From assembly GCF_963675165.1 (NCBI RefSeq), contig NC_087379.1:4729442-4793441 (forward strand): 64,000 nt of DNA, read 5' to 3'. The translations under genes were made by a program, and so were the position numbers. This document shows, one piece after another, positions 33,316 through 45,740 of the stretch. Positions within the stretch are counted from its first letter, which is position 1; each line of letters opens with the position of its first letter. The DNA comes from Halichondria panicea (lineage: Eukaryota; Porifera; Demospongiae; Suberitida; Halichondriidae). The notes beneath the pieces were generated by a model. That model had not been told where the DNA came from. It worked only from the letters and a program-made list of their open reading frames with translations, and ran no database searches.

Positions 33316-33858
33316 GTTAGCTTTATCTTATGTATAGGTTTAGCCAAGGACGTATAAGTCTTCTCTTATATATACGCGCCCTTGGTTTAGCACATCTACT
33401 GAGGCCCGTGGTGCTTTCATACAATTTGTAAACATCACCCACCAGTTTGAGGAATTGTCACAAAATCATTATAATTATAGTAAAATAGTTAACCATCATG
33501 TTTTATATACAATGTTATTCCCATGGGTCAAGAAAATTTAACCTATGTGTGTGTGTGTGTGGACACAAAAAAGAGCTGTTTGAGTGAACTAGACACTTTC
33601 GTGGACAGCTTTAACTGACAACGAGACAGTGATTGAAAAATAATAGTTAAAACTTATAGGCGATCTTCGAAGGTGACAAAAAACACTATTTTCTAATCGT
33701 TGCTTTATGGATTCACGATCAGAACATAATGTTAAGGTTATTACGGTAAAAAGTTAGCGTGTCCGTTATGTCAAAGCACGGGGTCAATGCTCTACTGAGC
33801 ATCTTGTTAAATTTAATGTACATTGTAAACGATGCAAAACACACATTGATAGTAAAAA

Positions 33859-33864
33859 TTTATT
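33859..33864 (-). promoter_or_regulatory. Polyadenylation signal of the EFHD-like gene
   Basis: AATAAA on the minus strand, 43 bp beyond the stop codon at 33907. Confidence 0.6.
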
Positions 33865-33906
33865 CCTATGAAAGCTATATAAACTTGTGTTGAGTTTTGA
33901 ACTCAA

Positions 33907-36900
33907 TTACTTCCACATGGATGCCTTATCTTTGAATGCTTTCTTTCTTTCCGCAGCTTCTTCCCCCTCTTTCTTTTTCTTCTCCTGTTCCTCTCGGATC
34001 TCAGCCTCAAATTTCGCTCCCTTTGATTGCTGTGTTCATTTGTGTGTGGGGGAATGGGGTGGTTATTTGTATCCATAATTTATGGTGCACAATACATGCA
34101 GGTACACGTACGTACATGACATTGTGTTCATCTCGTCAAAATTATTATGTGTTGATTCAGCAGATCGATCCAGAAACAACGTATTCATCTAAAAATATGC
34201 CCCCTTCGTATTTAAGCCTCCCCTCTAGCTACAGTCTAAAAGCAGGAATGTATTGCATACGTATAGGTATCTCATACGCTCCCCCCAACTCCATATTATA
34301 TGGCAGGTTCGATCTAGCTGGACAAGCAAACAGTCAGCTAGCTAGTAGCTAGATATCTACAGTATAGTTAGTGTTCCAGTTATACTAAACTGTGTGCGAG
34401 CAGTTAAGGGGGGAGGCATGTTTTCGTTACGAATTTAAGCCCCCCGATTTTGAAGCAAGAGTTCTATACATAACGGGGGGGGGCGTTCTTTCGGGCGAGT
34501 ATATTATAAAGGACTCGTCGATACTTCCGGTAGTTTGAAGGGCTATAATCCTCAAAAATATAATCCACAAAATGTTTATTTGAGCAATATAAATTATATA
34601 TATACGCGAACCTTGGAAATGTTGGCGTTGTACTGTACGGTAGTTAGGCTCCTTATACACGTACGATTTGAGAACCATGCATACATTTGTATTGCATGCT
34701 AAAAATTAATATTTGGCGGATTTCATTTTCACACTACCAGAAATATACAACGATTCCAAATTTCGAGGCGAGTCGTTTTTGAGGAAACTTATGCTCCTCA
34801 ACATTCGGCACTATACGGTATTATGCATGATCAATACATACCTCGTTAATCCTGGACTCAAAAAAGCTCTTAGCCCCACCCACTCCTTCAGAGGAGACGT
34901 CACAGACTGCTGCTATCTTCTTGAGCCCCTCTATCTCCAGAGTACCGTCTCGGGCGTACTTGAAGATGAGCATAAACTGTCGTGTAGAAATTGCACTTGA
35001 TCTATACAACACTCAATAAATTATCTGATGCAACCCCCACCCCGCCCACTAGGCTAATCCAGCAACATGTGTAACTTGAGAGATGCATTCCGTACATTCT
35101 AAGGGGCATTTAAAATGTCGATTAGCACAAAAAGTTTTTCCTGGGGTCATATGCCAGCTAAAAGTACCTTTGGTGCCTTTTCATTATTACATTTCTGGTT
35201 TATGAAACCTCTGAACTGACTATCCTGACCCACACGCACCCTTAACACGTACCTCCCTAAAGCTGATCTCGCCGTCATTGTCCTCGTCCACCTCCTTGAT
35301 CATAGTCTTAAGTCCGAGGTGAGTCTGTGGCTCCCCCAGTTTCTCCATCATCCTTTTCAGCTCCATCAGGTCAATAAATCCGCTTTTGTCCTCGTCATAC
35401 CTATAGTTGGTGATGTTTGAATAGTCTGAGAACATAGACTATAGTACTGAATAAAAATTCACAAGCACACGAGTGCTTTATTTGTCAATGGAAACAAGCT
35501 CAGAAGTGTGATGGCTAGAAATGTCTTGAGCATACATACTACTATAATTAACTAGAGCACTAAAGTGCAAACCCTCGGCTGGTGACATGATTATATAAAA
35601 GAAACCAGAGGATCGGTGCATGTAATATGTATATGTATGTCTAGCACAGCAACTCAGGAGTAATAAAACCACTCATGAGACATACTGAGAATAGAGTTTT
35701 AGTGGTAGGCCTACATGAGACCATGAGACATGCACTGTGGACTAAGATCACAGCAAAGAAGCCTAGAGTCTTAGAGAAGTATGGCTCCTTGGTGCTATAG
35801 GATCCAGACTCAAGCAAAGAAGCTAACAAACCAGTCACAATTCTAGCTTTCTACTTTAGTGACCCTGTTCCATTGTTCTCGGTACAGGATCACTTCAACT
35901 GTAAATACGTAGGGTACCTCGAATAAAGGCCGCGTGTAGTTAGCTAGCTGCCAACGTGCAGTTCAAGCTTCTTAGTTTTTGCTCGCTTTATTTGACAACG
36001 AGGCTTCAACATCGAAATCTGCCACTATTAAAACTAATAACTTGTTGTATGAAGGCTATCCATGTTGTAAACGCAGTGCTGTGGCATCCAGGTAAGCAGA
36101 CTCACTCATTACAAACAGACAAACAAACTAACAGACTACTATACCCGTGGCCGCCCCGGGTAACAAAGGAGAAGTTCACACAGTACAGATTTACAATTCT
36201 TTTCTGGTTCCTGCATAACTAGCTATGGCGCTCTAGTGCAAGGCTAGGCTTTGGAATGGCCTACCTTCGATAGATACTTCACTCTCAAGCAAAACTATCA
36301 AGAAACAAATCAAGGAATTCCTGTGGCTGCAATTTAGGCTAAATTTTGACTCTGATAGTCCCTGCTCGTTTCACTTCAAATGTCCCTGCAACAAGTGCCC
36401 AGTTTAAACTAACTAAGTAGTGGATTGAATAGAAACTTTGTGCGAGCTATGCACGATTAAACTAGCCAAAACTCGAGAAACAGCTTATTAAAATAGCTAC
36501 ATTCGGGTTTATAGGAGGTAGTACTATAGAGTGGAGTTACGATCTTTCTAGTGTATATTCTAATTCATGAGTCAAAACCCAAGAAAATGTGGCTAGAGGC
36601 CTGTTTATAGTTAATAGCTGTACTCGCATTACAACTATTGAGCAGTTACAACTGGAATACACACGCAGTCAGCATTCCTGGTGAAGCAACGCCTCAAGGC
36701 ATAACCAGCTGCTATCCTTATCGCATTTATAGTGATCACAAAGGTAGTAAAACCATATGTGCAAAAACATTTCTTCTCTATATTACATCGAATTAATTAG
36801 TCTACTACATCACTCCTAATGCATAATCGTACTTTAGCGTTAGATTACTGTACAGATCCAGTAGTAATAATGACACAGTTTTGACATCAGCACCACTAGT

Positions 36901-37399
36901 TCACGGTAACAATCACATACACAACAGCAGTGAATGCCAAACGATACTAAACATGGGCGGGTTCGGTACAGAATGCAATCGATGCCACTAAACATTCCAA
37001 GCTACACAGTCAGGTATAGGAAACTTTATCACACATAATAATCATAAATGGACAAGTTTATATTGCACTGCACACAAGCCATTGAATCTATAGGAAACTT
37101 TCTCACACATAATAAATGGTATATATTGCACACAAGCCATTGAATCTATAGGAAACATGTAACAATACTCACATGTAAACAATTGTTACGTTTATGTCTC
37201 TGCGTGCTAGTTGAGCCCTAGCGTTTCAAGCCCTGGGGCTAACTTACTTTAGAAACGTTTTCCTGTACTCTTTGATCTCTTGAATAGAGAACTCCTTAAA
37301 CTCAGCATACACAGACTGTGAGACCTTAGCAGGCATGACATCACCGTCGTTGCGTTGCTGTTGTCTGGACAACTTCTGCGACAGCTCAGAGTCAGCCAT
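33907..37399 (-). CDS. EFHD: EF-hand domain protein D (swiprosin-like)
   Basis: Exons 37399-37248, 35400-35253, 34976-34842 and 34029-33907 are all bounded by GT-AG sites and kept in phase. They encode 185 aa. The N-terminus begins MADSELSQKLSR and continues to the conserved YAEFKEFSIQEIKEYRKTFLK. EF-hand 1 is DEDKSGFIDLME and EF-hand 2 is DEDNDGEISFRE, both with canonical calcium ligands at loop positions 1, 3, 5, 9 and 12. Between them is the family signature MMEKLGEPQTHLGLKTMIKEV. The C-terminal half has VSSEGVGGAKSFFESRI and a coiled coil (REEQEKKKKEGEEAAERKK). EFHD proteins are calcium sensors linked to actin bundling and mitochondria in other animals. The protein is shorter than vertebrate EFHD1/2 (about 240 aa) because the low-complexity N-terminus is missing. 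It shares a promoter with FOXRED1. Confidence 0.93.
36230..36412 (+). pseudogene. LINE 3'-end fragment in an EFHD intron
   Basis: It encodes RLWNGLPSIDTSLSS, IKEFLWLQF and the terminal FHFKCPCNKCPV plus stop. This is the same C-terminal motif set as the LINE at 21218, but a different, 5'-truncated copy. It lies in intron 1 of the EFHD-like gene, in the opposite orientation. Confidence 0.75.
37010..37155 (+). repeat. Two-unit tandem repeat, about 60-70 bp
   Basis: TATAGGAAACTTTMTCACAC...AAGCCATTGAATC is repeated at about 37015 and 37088, with a partial third start at 37147. It lies in EFHD intron 1. Confidence 0.7.
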
Positions 37400-37701
37400 T
37401 CTTTAAATCTATAGACACAGAGAAATTGAGTTTAGAGCTAGCTTTTAGTAGCTAGCTTTCTAACTATCTCAGTGGATAGAATAAGCACACTCTCAGATAT
37501 GCCTTAGTTAAAGTGATATAGCTAACCTCCAGAAAGTAGTTAGCAGCTTCTGATCTCAACAGAATGGTTTCAGTCGACCAGCTCAGGTTTCAGCCAAGCT
37601 CTCTGTTGTTTTCTTTGTGTGGGAGGGGCTGGGTGTGTACAGTTTCCTGTAAATAAGACCCACCCACAAGCTTACCATGAAGCCGCCATGAAAGAGTCCT
37701 G
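37400..37701. promoter_or_regulatory. Bidirectional promoter between EFHD-like and FOXRED1
   Basis: The start codons of the two divergent genes are 302 bp apart with no repeat element between them, in a window otherwise full of repeats. No strong TATA box is seen in either direction, as expected for housekeeping genes. Confidence 0.6.
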
Positions 37702-37702
37702 A
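37677..37702 (+). promoter_or_regulatory. Two overlapping micro-uORFs before FOXRED1
   Basis: ATG 37677 opens a 4-codon frame (MKPP) ending at 37691. ATG 37688, in the strong context GCCGCCATGA, opens a 4-codon frame (MKES) whose TGA (37700-37702) overlaps the A of the FOXRED1 ATG at 37702. If they are in the transcript, they would lower translation or force reinitiation. Confidence 0.45.
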
Positions 37703-40700
37703 TGAATTTGGTCCTCAAGAAAGCAATTAGGTTGATTGTTTGTGGCGTCCCTGGGCGGCAATGCAGCTACTCCACGAGATCCAGAGGCTATGAGGTGGTG
37801 ATAGGAGGTGGTGGGATCATGGGTTGCTCAAGTGCTCTCTTTCTAGCTCAGAGGGTGCAACCATCATCCATCTGTATTGTGGAGAGAGACCCAAAGGTTA
37901 GTGTGGAGGTCTATACGCATGCAAGGGTAGGACAAGGTTGTATGTACTGTGCAGTCCAATAGGGTGTCCGTAGATTGAGGCGTATTTATGAATTAATTAA
38001 GTGGTAGATCTAGACATAATTATATAGATCTAATCAGGAATCCAAATCATAAGCCATAGCTGAGGGTCTAGTACTTTAGGCAAATTCTCGTAATGGCGAA
38101 ATCCTCGTAGTACAGTGGTGCTAGCGGACTCTGTACTCTAGACGTACTAGATTAAAAATAGTGAATGTAAATTGGATTCTTCCTCACTTATTAATGTAAC
38201 TGTATAGTTAACTTTTTTCTATGCAGTACCAACAAGCTTCCACCCCCCTCTCTGTGGGTTCCATACGACAGCAATTCTCCATCCCAGCCAACATACAGCT
38301 GTCAATGTACTCGAGTGAATTCATTCGGAACATTGCCACCCACCTTCAAGTTGATGACAACGACCCACCAGATGTGCAGTTCATCCCTGGTAGCTATGTG
38401 TTCCTGGCAACAGCTGAGGGTGAAGATGGCCTGAGGGATAATTTTAAGGTCCAGAAAGACCAGGGTGCAGCTGTTGAGTTAATGAATCCTCACCAGCTCA
38501 AAGAGAAGTATCCATGGATCAACACTGAGGGAATCGTCTTGGCTTGTAGAGGTAAAAATTGTGAAAAAGATTCCTTTGAACTTAATATACTGTATACAAT
38601 AGTGAGAAAATTTCTCCCGGTGCAAATTTCCGCGTTTTTCTAGGGCAGATTAAATTAAAACGGAGAAACGTTTACACATACAAAGCTTGTTAGTGGGTGT
38701 GGTTTCCTGGCATTGAACGCGAATATTACAACCGCAAACATTTTTTCTGAGGGTTCTCGAGCCATGAAACCTGCACCAGAAAAGTTCTCACTATACAGTA
38801 TCTACTCTGCTTATCTAGATGAGCTCCCAATATCATGGTTCTACATCTTAGTCTATTTAAGTTATTAAACTTACTGACAATGATGGAAAATTTGTACATT
38901 TGAGCCATCAGACGCATGCAGATTATTTATTCCTTATTAAAACTCTCCAACAGGTGTGAGGAATGAAGGCTGGTTTGACCCTTGGCTTCTTCTCAGTGCT
39001 TTTAAGAAGAAGGTTCTTTCCATGGGCGTGCACTACGTCACAGGAGAACTGTCTGCAGTTGCCGTGGAAGACAAAAGAGTTTCCAGTGTGGAGGTATGTA
39101 GGTGCTTAAAGTATGGCTATACCCTTAGTGATAGTGGGAATTGTTTTTATTACCGCAGGCCAAAATTAAGATTCTTAACCTATTGCTGTGGGTGGGGCTA
39201 CCTTTACAGTTTATTGGCTTCTATGAATTGCTTTTGGCTAATGAAAGCACCGCGGATGCTCATGCCTCAGTGGAGGCGCCAAAGCTTATGACATAAAGCT
39301 AGTAGCTATTTAATACACATATCATGTACAATTATTGCTAAAAAGGATGCCAAAATTTAAAGTTTAAAGTGGCTACCGTATTTATTCGATACATGTACTG
39401 TACATCGATACATTTACATAAACAAGGGAGGTTGAAAATTATTTGAATTAAGTGCTTGTGTCTCATATTTAGAGAGTCGCATCTAATTGGAGGTAGGACG
39501 AGGTTACTCTACTAGCCTCGATTACAGGCCTCTCAAAATACATTGTTTTGGAATCAAGGCTAGGTGGCTACATTTTTACTTCTAATTAGGACACCATAAT
39601 AAAGTAAACGCAGCAGTCCCTAATTTTAGAGGTCAGAAAATTGTCTAATTGGAGAATCACTTTAAAAAATTACTCTTTCAAGAAGTAGTTCAGATCTAAT
39701 TACTATACAATCATATATCAGCACTCTCTGGAAAATTTTTGCTAAGGTTGCAATGGCATTCCAATTAGTAATAAGCACAACTCTGTGACATAGCCAGGAT
39801 TTTTGGAAATTTTGGTTGAGACGTACTCTCTTAGATTGATGCTAGTGCAATCTGGAGAGTCCATTGTTATAATTATTTGTACAATGATAAGTACCGTATT
39901 TACTTGATTAAACGCTCGGGCATTTATTTCCTAGCAGCATCTGTAGAAGGGGCGTTTAAACGAGATGGGCGCTTATTCGAAACGGGCGTTTATTGTTTTG
40001 TCTACTTCAAAATTTTGCTCATCAGCAGTTATTATGCTCTTTTTGGCTGCTGCCACAGCTCTCAGCTTCAATTAAGTCGTAGGAGTGGTGTTTCTCCCTC
40101 TGTGTCCTCTGCCATCATAAATAGTTACTATTTATTCTATGCTGCCCTTGTTTCAGCTGGTTCCACGTGCTAATTCAGCTCCACCCACAGTGCCACGCCC
40201 CATACATGGGCGATTATTTAAGAGGGGCGTTTATTGACAAAGACAGCTTTACCATTGGCGTTTAAACGAGATGGGCGTTTAATCAAGTAAATACGGTATG
40301 TACTTTGTTAATGAGCAATTACATAATTATTGTACAACAAATTAAGTGGAGTAAACTAATAATACGACTGATCAGCAAAAAATAATTGTAGGCAACGAGG
40401 GTGATGGAGCAAACTCGTGTGTAACTTCTTGCACTGGAATTTGAACTGTTGGCATCCCTCATGCATTCAGCACCAAGACTCCCAGCTATGCAGCAATGTA
40501 ACATAACTAGAATTCACGTACATGATTGTATAGTTATCAGCAGAGAGTAGTACAGTACACCCTCGCTATTCCGGCTCTCTGAAGTATGGCCACCTCGATA
40601 TACCGGCCATTTGGTTTTTGGCACGGATTGCTAGCTAGATGTTTACTGCACACAAAATTAGTCATTAGATTCGAGGTAAGGTCGTTTTTTAGCCGCAGCT

Positions 40701-43700
40701 ATTTCTGAAATACAGCCACCTCGCTATTCCAACCAAGCTGCACTGTCCCAAGGGTGACCGGATTAATTAACGAGAGTCTATACTGTAGCTGTAGTGTACC
40801 ATAATTATAGGCTCACCTTGACCTTGTTTGTCTCTTGGTGCATGGTATAGTCTGACAAAAAGGTATCTACAGATTACAGAAGGGCGATTGGCTTAGTATT
40901 AAACTATCCATAGAATTATCTTTTTAAGTGTGAGGCTCTAGTCATGCACAATAGACCTTACGTGGCCCTATAAAGCCATATGATCCTCCAGATCATGGCA
41001 ACGATATAATTGGTCCACCCTTGCAATAAACGGTCCCCCCCCTGAGAAAATGAGAGTCAGGGGCGTAGGGAGGGGCAGGGCTTTGGGGGCTGGAGCCCCC
41101 CCTTCCTCTGCAAAAACCACACTAAGAGCCCCACCTTCTCTGATGACTGTCTTCAGCCTGGGAATTACTGGTATAGATTAGTGGCAGACACACAGCATGT
41201 CCAAGAGCTAGCTCTATCCGACTAGAAAAACATTTGCAATGTGAAAAATTGCTAGGATTGGCCAGGGGAACCACAAAAAAGCGTGGGAACAAGAAATCAG
41301 ACGAGAGCATAACTCCAATCCGTTACAACGTCAATCACATGTATACTGGTAGTTTTCCCATGTTTTCCCAGCCAATATGCCACGCAATTTTTACTGGTGG
41401 AGTGATGACCAATCCCTATATATATTTATTATACATCCATTTTAGAATGTGGGGCACATAATCATGATGATTTGTGATGAATTGATGTTCCTAATACATG
41501 CAGTGTTGAGCACAGGTACACACAGTCCATCCATGCGTAGTAACATGCACGGACCGTACTGGTGAATGATGTGGTGGATGGAAGCTGATAGGTGGATCTG
41601 GAACACAGTTTATTATTTAATAATATTATACTATGTATTGTACATGTTCATGACGTTGTAACGGATTGGAGTTATGCTCTCGTCTGATTTCTTGTTCCCA
41701 CGCTTTTTTGTGGTTCCCCTGGCCAATCCTAGCAATTTTTCACATTGCAAATGTTTTTCTAGTCGGATTCCCTTTCTTTTTCAGTACAGTTTACGTATCA
41801 TGACATGCATAAGTGGAACGTCAAGAGGCAGTACAAGAAGAGAAGACAGGACTAATCAGATATCTTCTCGAATATCTCTGGACTAATAATTAGAGTAATA
41901 ATTTATTGCTTGATAATTATGTTGAATTTGCGAATCAGTATTAAATGACAGCCATTTTAAGAGCATGATATCTAGCCAGTGCATATAGCATGCCTGTCAG
42001 AGAAAGGGAGCTAGAGCTGAACAGTGTGAAGAAAAGGAACACCTCAGGCTCTGGAAAAGCACTGCTGCACTGATTTTAGGCGCACGGTTTATTAGCCACG
42101 CCTATCTATATTATTATTGGCCACAACGCAATTGCTGAGTCATTAAAGATGGCGGAATTGTCTAGGTAAGAGAAATAGAGACTGAGAGGTCATCTGCCTC
42201 GTGGAAGCAATCGCAAATCTGAAGAAGCGCTTTGTAATCCAGGTTGTAGTCGTTTGGAAACCCTGTGCAGAATGTCCTGGAGATGGCTGTACTTGGAGTA
42301 AATGCTGGGCAAGAAACTTACTTACTTACTTACTCACTTACTTACTTACTTAGTCAGTCAGACAAAGAGCGGTGAAACGTCGAAATAGTGCAATTTTTAA
42401 AATGAAAATATTCATTCATTAAAATGTTTATGGATTATGAAATGAGAGATACAAAGAGAGAAAAGGCTAAATAAACTATCTGTTCAGCCAGTTTCTTGAT
42501 GTGGCCTTTCCCTGCAGAGATAGAACAGTTTGAACATGAGTCAAAATAATTGAAATATTGCTAAACACGGGCAAACCCACTGCCAATCCTATGTAAAACC
42601 TACTGGTTTTACTAATACTATACTAGTAACTTTGATTCTTCAGTGTAACTATTAAAGCTAGCTAGCTATTAGTAGTATAGCTAAATTTAGCATGCACCAT
42701 TTAATTCGGAAGCAGGTGTGCTATTTCTTGCACATGCGTAATGCACTGTGCAACTGATCAATAATCTACCACAGAGGTTGATTGAGAGCAGCAACTATGT
42801 CACAGAAACATTATTTCTCAAGCGTGAGTCAAGGCCAAGATCTAGTGCCAACTTGCCAAGCTCTAGTGCCAACTTGCCAAGCTCTAGTACTGCCAGCCTG
42901 AGTACTGATGAAGAGCCAGCAAAGTAACTGATCAGCTACATTATCATATACATTGTACATGTAGTTAGCACTGTAAATATTAGCATATTGTTTCATGCAT
43001 ATTAATTGTTATTACAAGTACAACAAAATTGTAACATCATAAATCATTACAAGTACAACCAGACACTCCTGGTACAATAACTATTCCCGGAAATGAGTCA
43101 TTAATTAGCAGGTGTGGTTTCCGGTCTCCGCGCCAAGTGGAAGGTGCTTCACACCCTTTCAGCTCAGCCCCCCCTTCCTTAAATTCCTGCCTACGCCCCT
43201 GAGAGTAGGCTGCTTGCATGCACATCAATAAATCTTACGTGGCCCCACCCACATTTCTTTGCAAACATTATATATGCCTACGCTACTACAACTTGAGAAC
43301 GAAGCACTACTTTGAAAGTCTTACTTGCACTTCAATACTCATTGAGCAGCTATAGATAGCAGTCTAGACAGACACATACGCTACACAAACGCACCGTACC
43401 GTCTATCTCGCTTGCGCACGTCAAGGCATAACTACAAATATGTTTGGATAAGTGGATTGATACAGTAAAACGGACTTCTATACAGGTCACTACTGAAAAT
43501 GGCAACAAAGAACACATAGGATGTGATCATTTCGTCAATGCTGGTGGACCCTGGGCTTCTCAACTGGCTTTGATGGCTGGAATTGGAGACCCCACTCACT
43601 CTAACAAAGTCATGCGTGCCCCCCTCCCAGTGAAACCACGGCGACGGTGTGTGTTTGTCATAAAATGCCCGGATCTCATCACTGAAGAATTCCCTATGCT

Positions 43701-45740
43701 TATTAATATTGATGGCACGTATTTACGAAAGGAAGGAGTACAAAACACTTTCATATGTGGAGTGAGGACCCCTGAGGTGTGCACATGATAATAAAATAAT
43801 TTCGTACTAGGAAAAGGGTCCGAATGCTAGAATTGTAGTTTGTTCTATCTTCTTTATAGCCCCAGAACATAATTATGCAGGAGCCATAAATTATATCTGA
43901 GACTCCAGGCTTCTCAGTAATTCGACTGACAGTACAGTTGGTTTATATCAGCTTTATGCACTTTATGTACATGCATGTAATTGAAAATAAAGATGTACAC
44001 ATACGTAGAATTTCCACACCGTGTGTAGTGTTTCCCCCAGATGAGGTGCACGTACATTATTTTTCTTGCAGCACCTGGATCACGATGACCTTGAGTTAGA
44101 AGTGGACTATTCACTGTTTGACGAGTATGCGTGGCCTAGTATTGCACACAGGGTACCGGCATTTGAATCTTTGAAGGTGACAGTCAACATACTTTGTGTG
44201 CTTGTACATTGTATGTAATACAGTGAGTTGAGCCCCTATCTTTGGGAGTAGACCTTCCTTGTCCATATCAGTAAAAAATTGTCCCCATTTATGAGGTTAA
44301 AAATGATGATTACCATTTATATGCAAAAGGGTTCGAGAAGCCTCTTTTGTATAGGATCAGCCTGTGCAGTTACTAATTAATTAGCAAGCGATCGTATTTG
44401 TATAATCAGGAGCACATTACAGTCTTGGGAATCGCATCTCATGCAAATTTGCAAAGCATGACCTCATATGCAAAACCGCTAAGTGGGTGATGATCATCAG
44501 CGTGCGTGAGCTGACGGTGCACTTTTACCAAGCATAGGTCAATAAAAATGAAAATCTACAGCTAGCTAGTTAACTATAGGCCTGGTAGTAAGCTCTCTCT
44601 TCTAAGAACTCCAGTAAGACTCCTAGTATGTGTTAGTCTAGGTCTAGCAAACTTTCTCTTTACATGGATATGCTCCTCTTTTAGAATTTTCTGTACCTCA
44701 CCAATGACAGTCTCTTCCATGATGTATACCAACATCCATCAAAGACCTAGCTATTCCCTTTAGCTCTTTTTGGCTCAACCTAGCTCTCCTGCTGCTGCAC
44801 TACACAAAATCCGTTCATAATGATAATCACATGCAGGCTGACTGCGGTCTGATTTCCACACCCATGTAGAGTTAAATGCTCCTTCTGTAATGTGCTCCTG
44901 GTATAATGAAAGCACCGTGGGTGCTGATGCCTCGGTGGAGCTACATAACATAAAGCATAATTATAGCTTTTATATACACATGATGAACATTTTTGCATTA
45001 ATTTTGCTACATGCATTCTCAAAGAGTGGGTAATGATCAACCATGATTGTTGTTAAACAATCGATGCCAAAAGTTTAAATCTAAAACTAATGGCTGCATC
45101 AGCAGGCCTTTCAGCTTTCTTCTCACTCTTGCAGCTATACCAATAGCTAGCTAGCGTTCTAATGCAGAGCTATAACTACTAAGTAGAGTAGCAACACTCG
45201 GTAAACAAGTTTGGCTATGTGCTCTTCTGAAAAGGCTGCAATGGCATTCCAAGTAAGAACGAAGCATTATTTTTCAAATCCATGAATTAAAATCCAAGAA
45301 AATATATGACTAGAAGCCTATAGAAACTCTTACTTGCACTTCATTAATCCTTGAGCAGCTGTAGCAGTCTACACAAACACACACACAGACACAGACACAA
45401 ACACACTACCGTATACCTCACTTGCGCATGTACACCGAGGCATAATAATTGATAATTGATAGAGCCTCTCTTTGTCTGTTTGCAGTTGCAAAGTGCTTGG
45501 GCTGGTTACTATGATTACAACACTCTGGATCAAAACGCAATTATCGGGAGGCACCCTGTCATTAATAACTTGGTATTTGCCAATGGCTTTAGTGGCCATG
45601 GCATACAACAGTCACCAGCTGTAGGTAGAGCAGTTAGCGAGATTGTTTTAGATGGTTGTTCGCACTCTATTGATCTCAGTAGATTTTCCTTTGAAAGAGT
45701 TGTGAATGGTCAGCCATACAAAGAAAAAAACATTGTGTAA
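37702..45740 (+). CDS. FOXRED1: FAD-dependent oxidoreductase domain-containing protein 1
   Basis: Six exons (37702-37896, 38227-38551, 38954-39093, 43486-43776, 44072-44176, 45486-45740) join in phase across GT-AG introns into 436 aa. Human FOXRED1 is 486 aa. FOXRED1 is a mitochondrial flavoprotein needed for complex I assembly. The basic N-terminus (NLVLKKAIRLIV, STRSRGYE) suits a mitochondrial targeting peptide. The FAD motif VVIGGGGIMGCSSALFLAQR begins near residue 32. Downstream landmarks are IPGSYVFLATAEGE, GVRNEGWFDPWLLL, FVNAGGPWASQLAL, EVDYSLFDEYAWPSIAHRVP and the hallmark SAWAGYYDYNTLDQNA with GFSGHGIQQSPAVGRAV. Intron 3 (39094-43485) is 4.4 kb because of transposon insertions; the other introns are 0.3-1.3 kb. 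The exon 4 acceptor (TATACAG|GTCACT) is the only one in the right phase. Confidence 0.95.
39513..39562. mobile_element. TAGCCTCG-type palindrome in FOXRED1 intron 3
   Basis: A diverged 50-bp hairpin (TAGCCTCGATTACAGGCCTC to GGAATCAAGGCTA). I see no clear flanking duplication. Confidence 0.6.
39894..40296. mobile_element. 403-bp MITE in FOXRED1 intron 3
   Basis: Inverted ends CCGTATTTACTTGATTAAAC and its complement, then GGGCGTTTAAACGAGATGGGC at both ends. Flanked by TA (39892-39893 and 40297-40298). It shares the CCGTA start and TA target with the CCGTATAGCG families. Confidence 0.88.
41058..43201. mobile_element. 2.1-kb hAT-like transposon in FOXRED1 intron 3
   Basis: Inverted termini CAGGGGCGTAGG and CCTACGCCCCTG with the exact 5-bp duplication AGAGT (41053-41057 and 43202-43206). 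Just inside are GGAGCCCCCCCTTCC-type tracts at both ends. No transposase is recognised, and part of the interior is the 118-bp inverted repeat. Confidence 0.85.
41216..41768. repeat. Perfect 118-bp inverted repeat
   Basis: 41216-41333 and 41651-41768 are exact inverse complements over 118 bp (from ATCCGACTAG to CAACGTCA), with a 317-bp loop. The absence of any mismatch implies very recent formation or gene conversion. Confidence 0.92.
45150..45440 (-). repeat. Dispersed CA-repeat-containing element in FOXRED1 intron 5
   Basis: Inverse copy of the family at 32202: TTGAGCAGCTGTAGCAG, a CA run at about 45376-45405, then ACCGTATACCTCACTTGCGC and CCGAGGCATAAT. It ends about 45 bp before the FOXRED1 exon 6 acceptor. 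Confidence 0.7.

Noticed and set aside
36230-36412. Possible exon of a host gene in EFHD intron 1
   Set aside because: The residues match the C-terminal end of the LINE reverse transcriptase protein (RLWN..LP, CPC..C), so it is a truncated retrotransposon copy.
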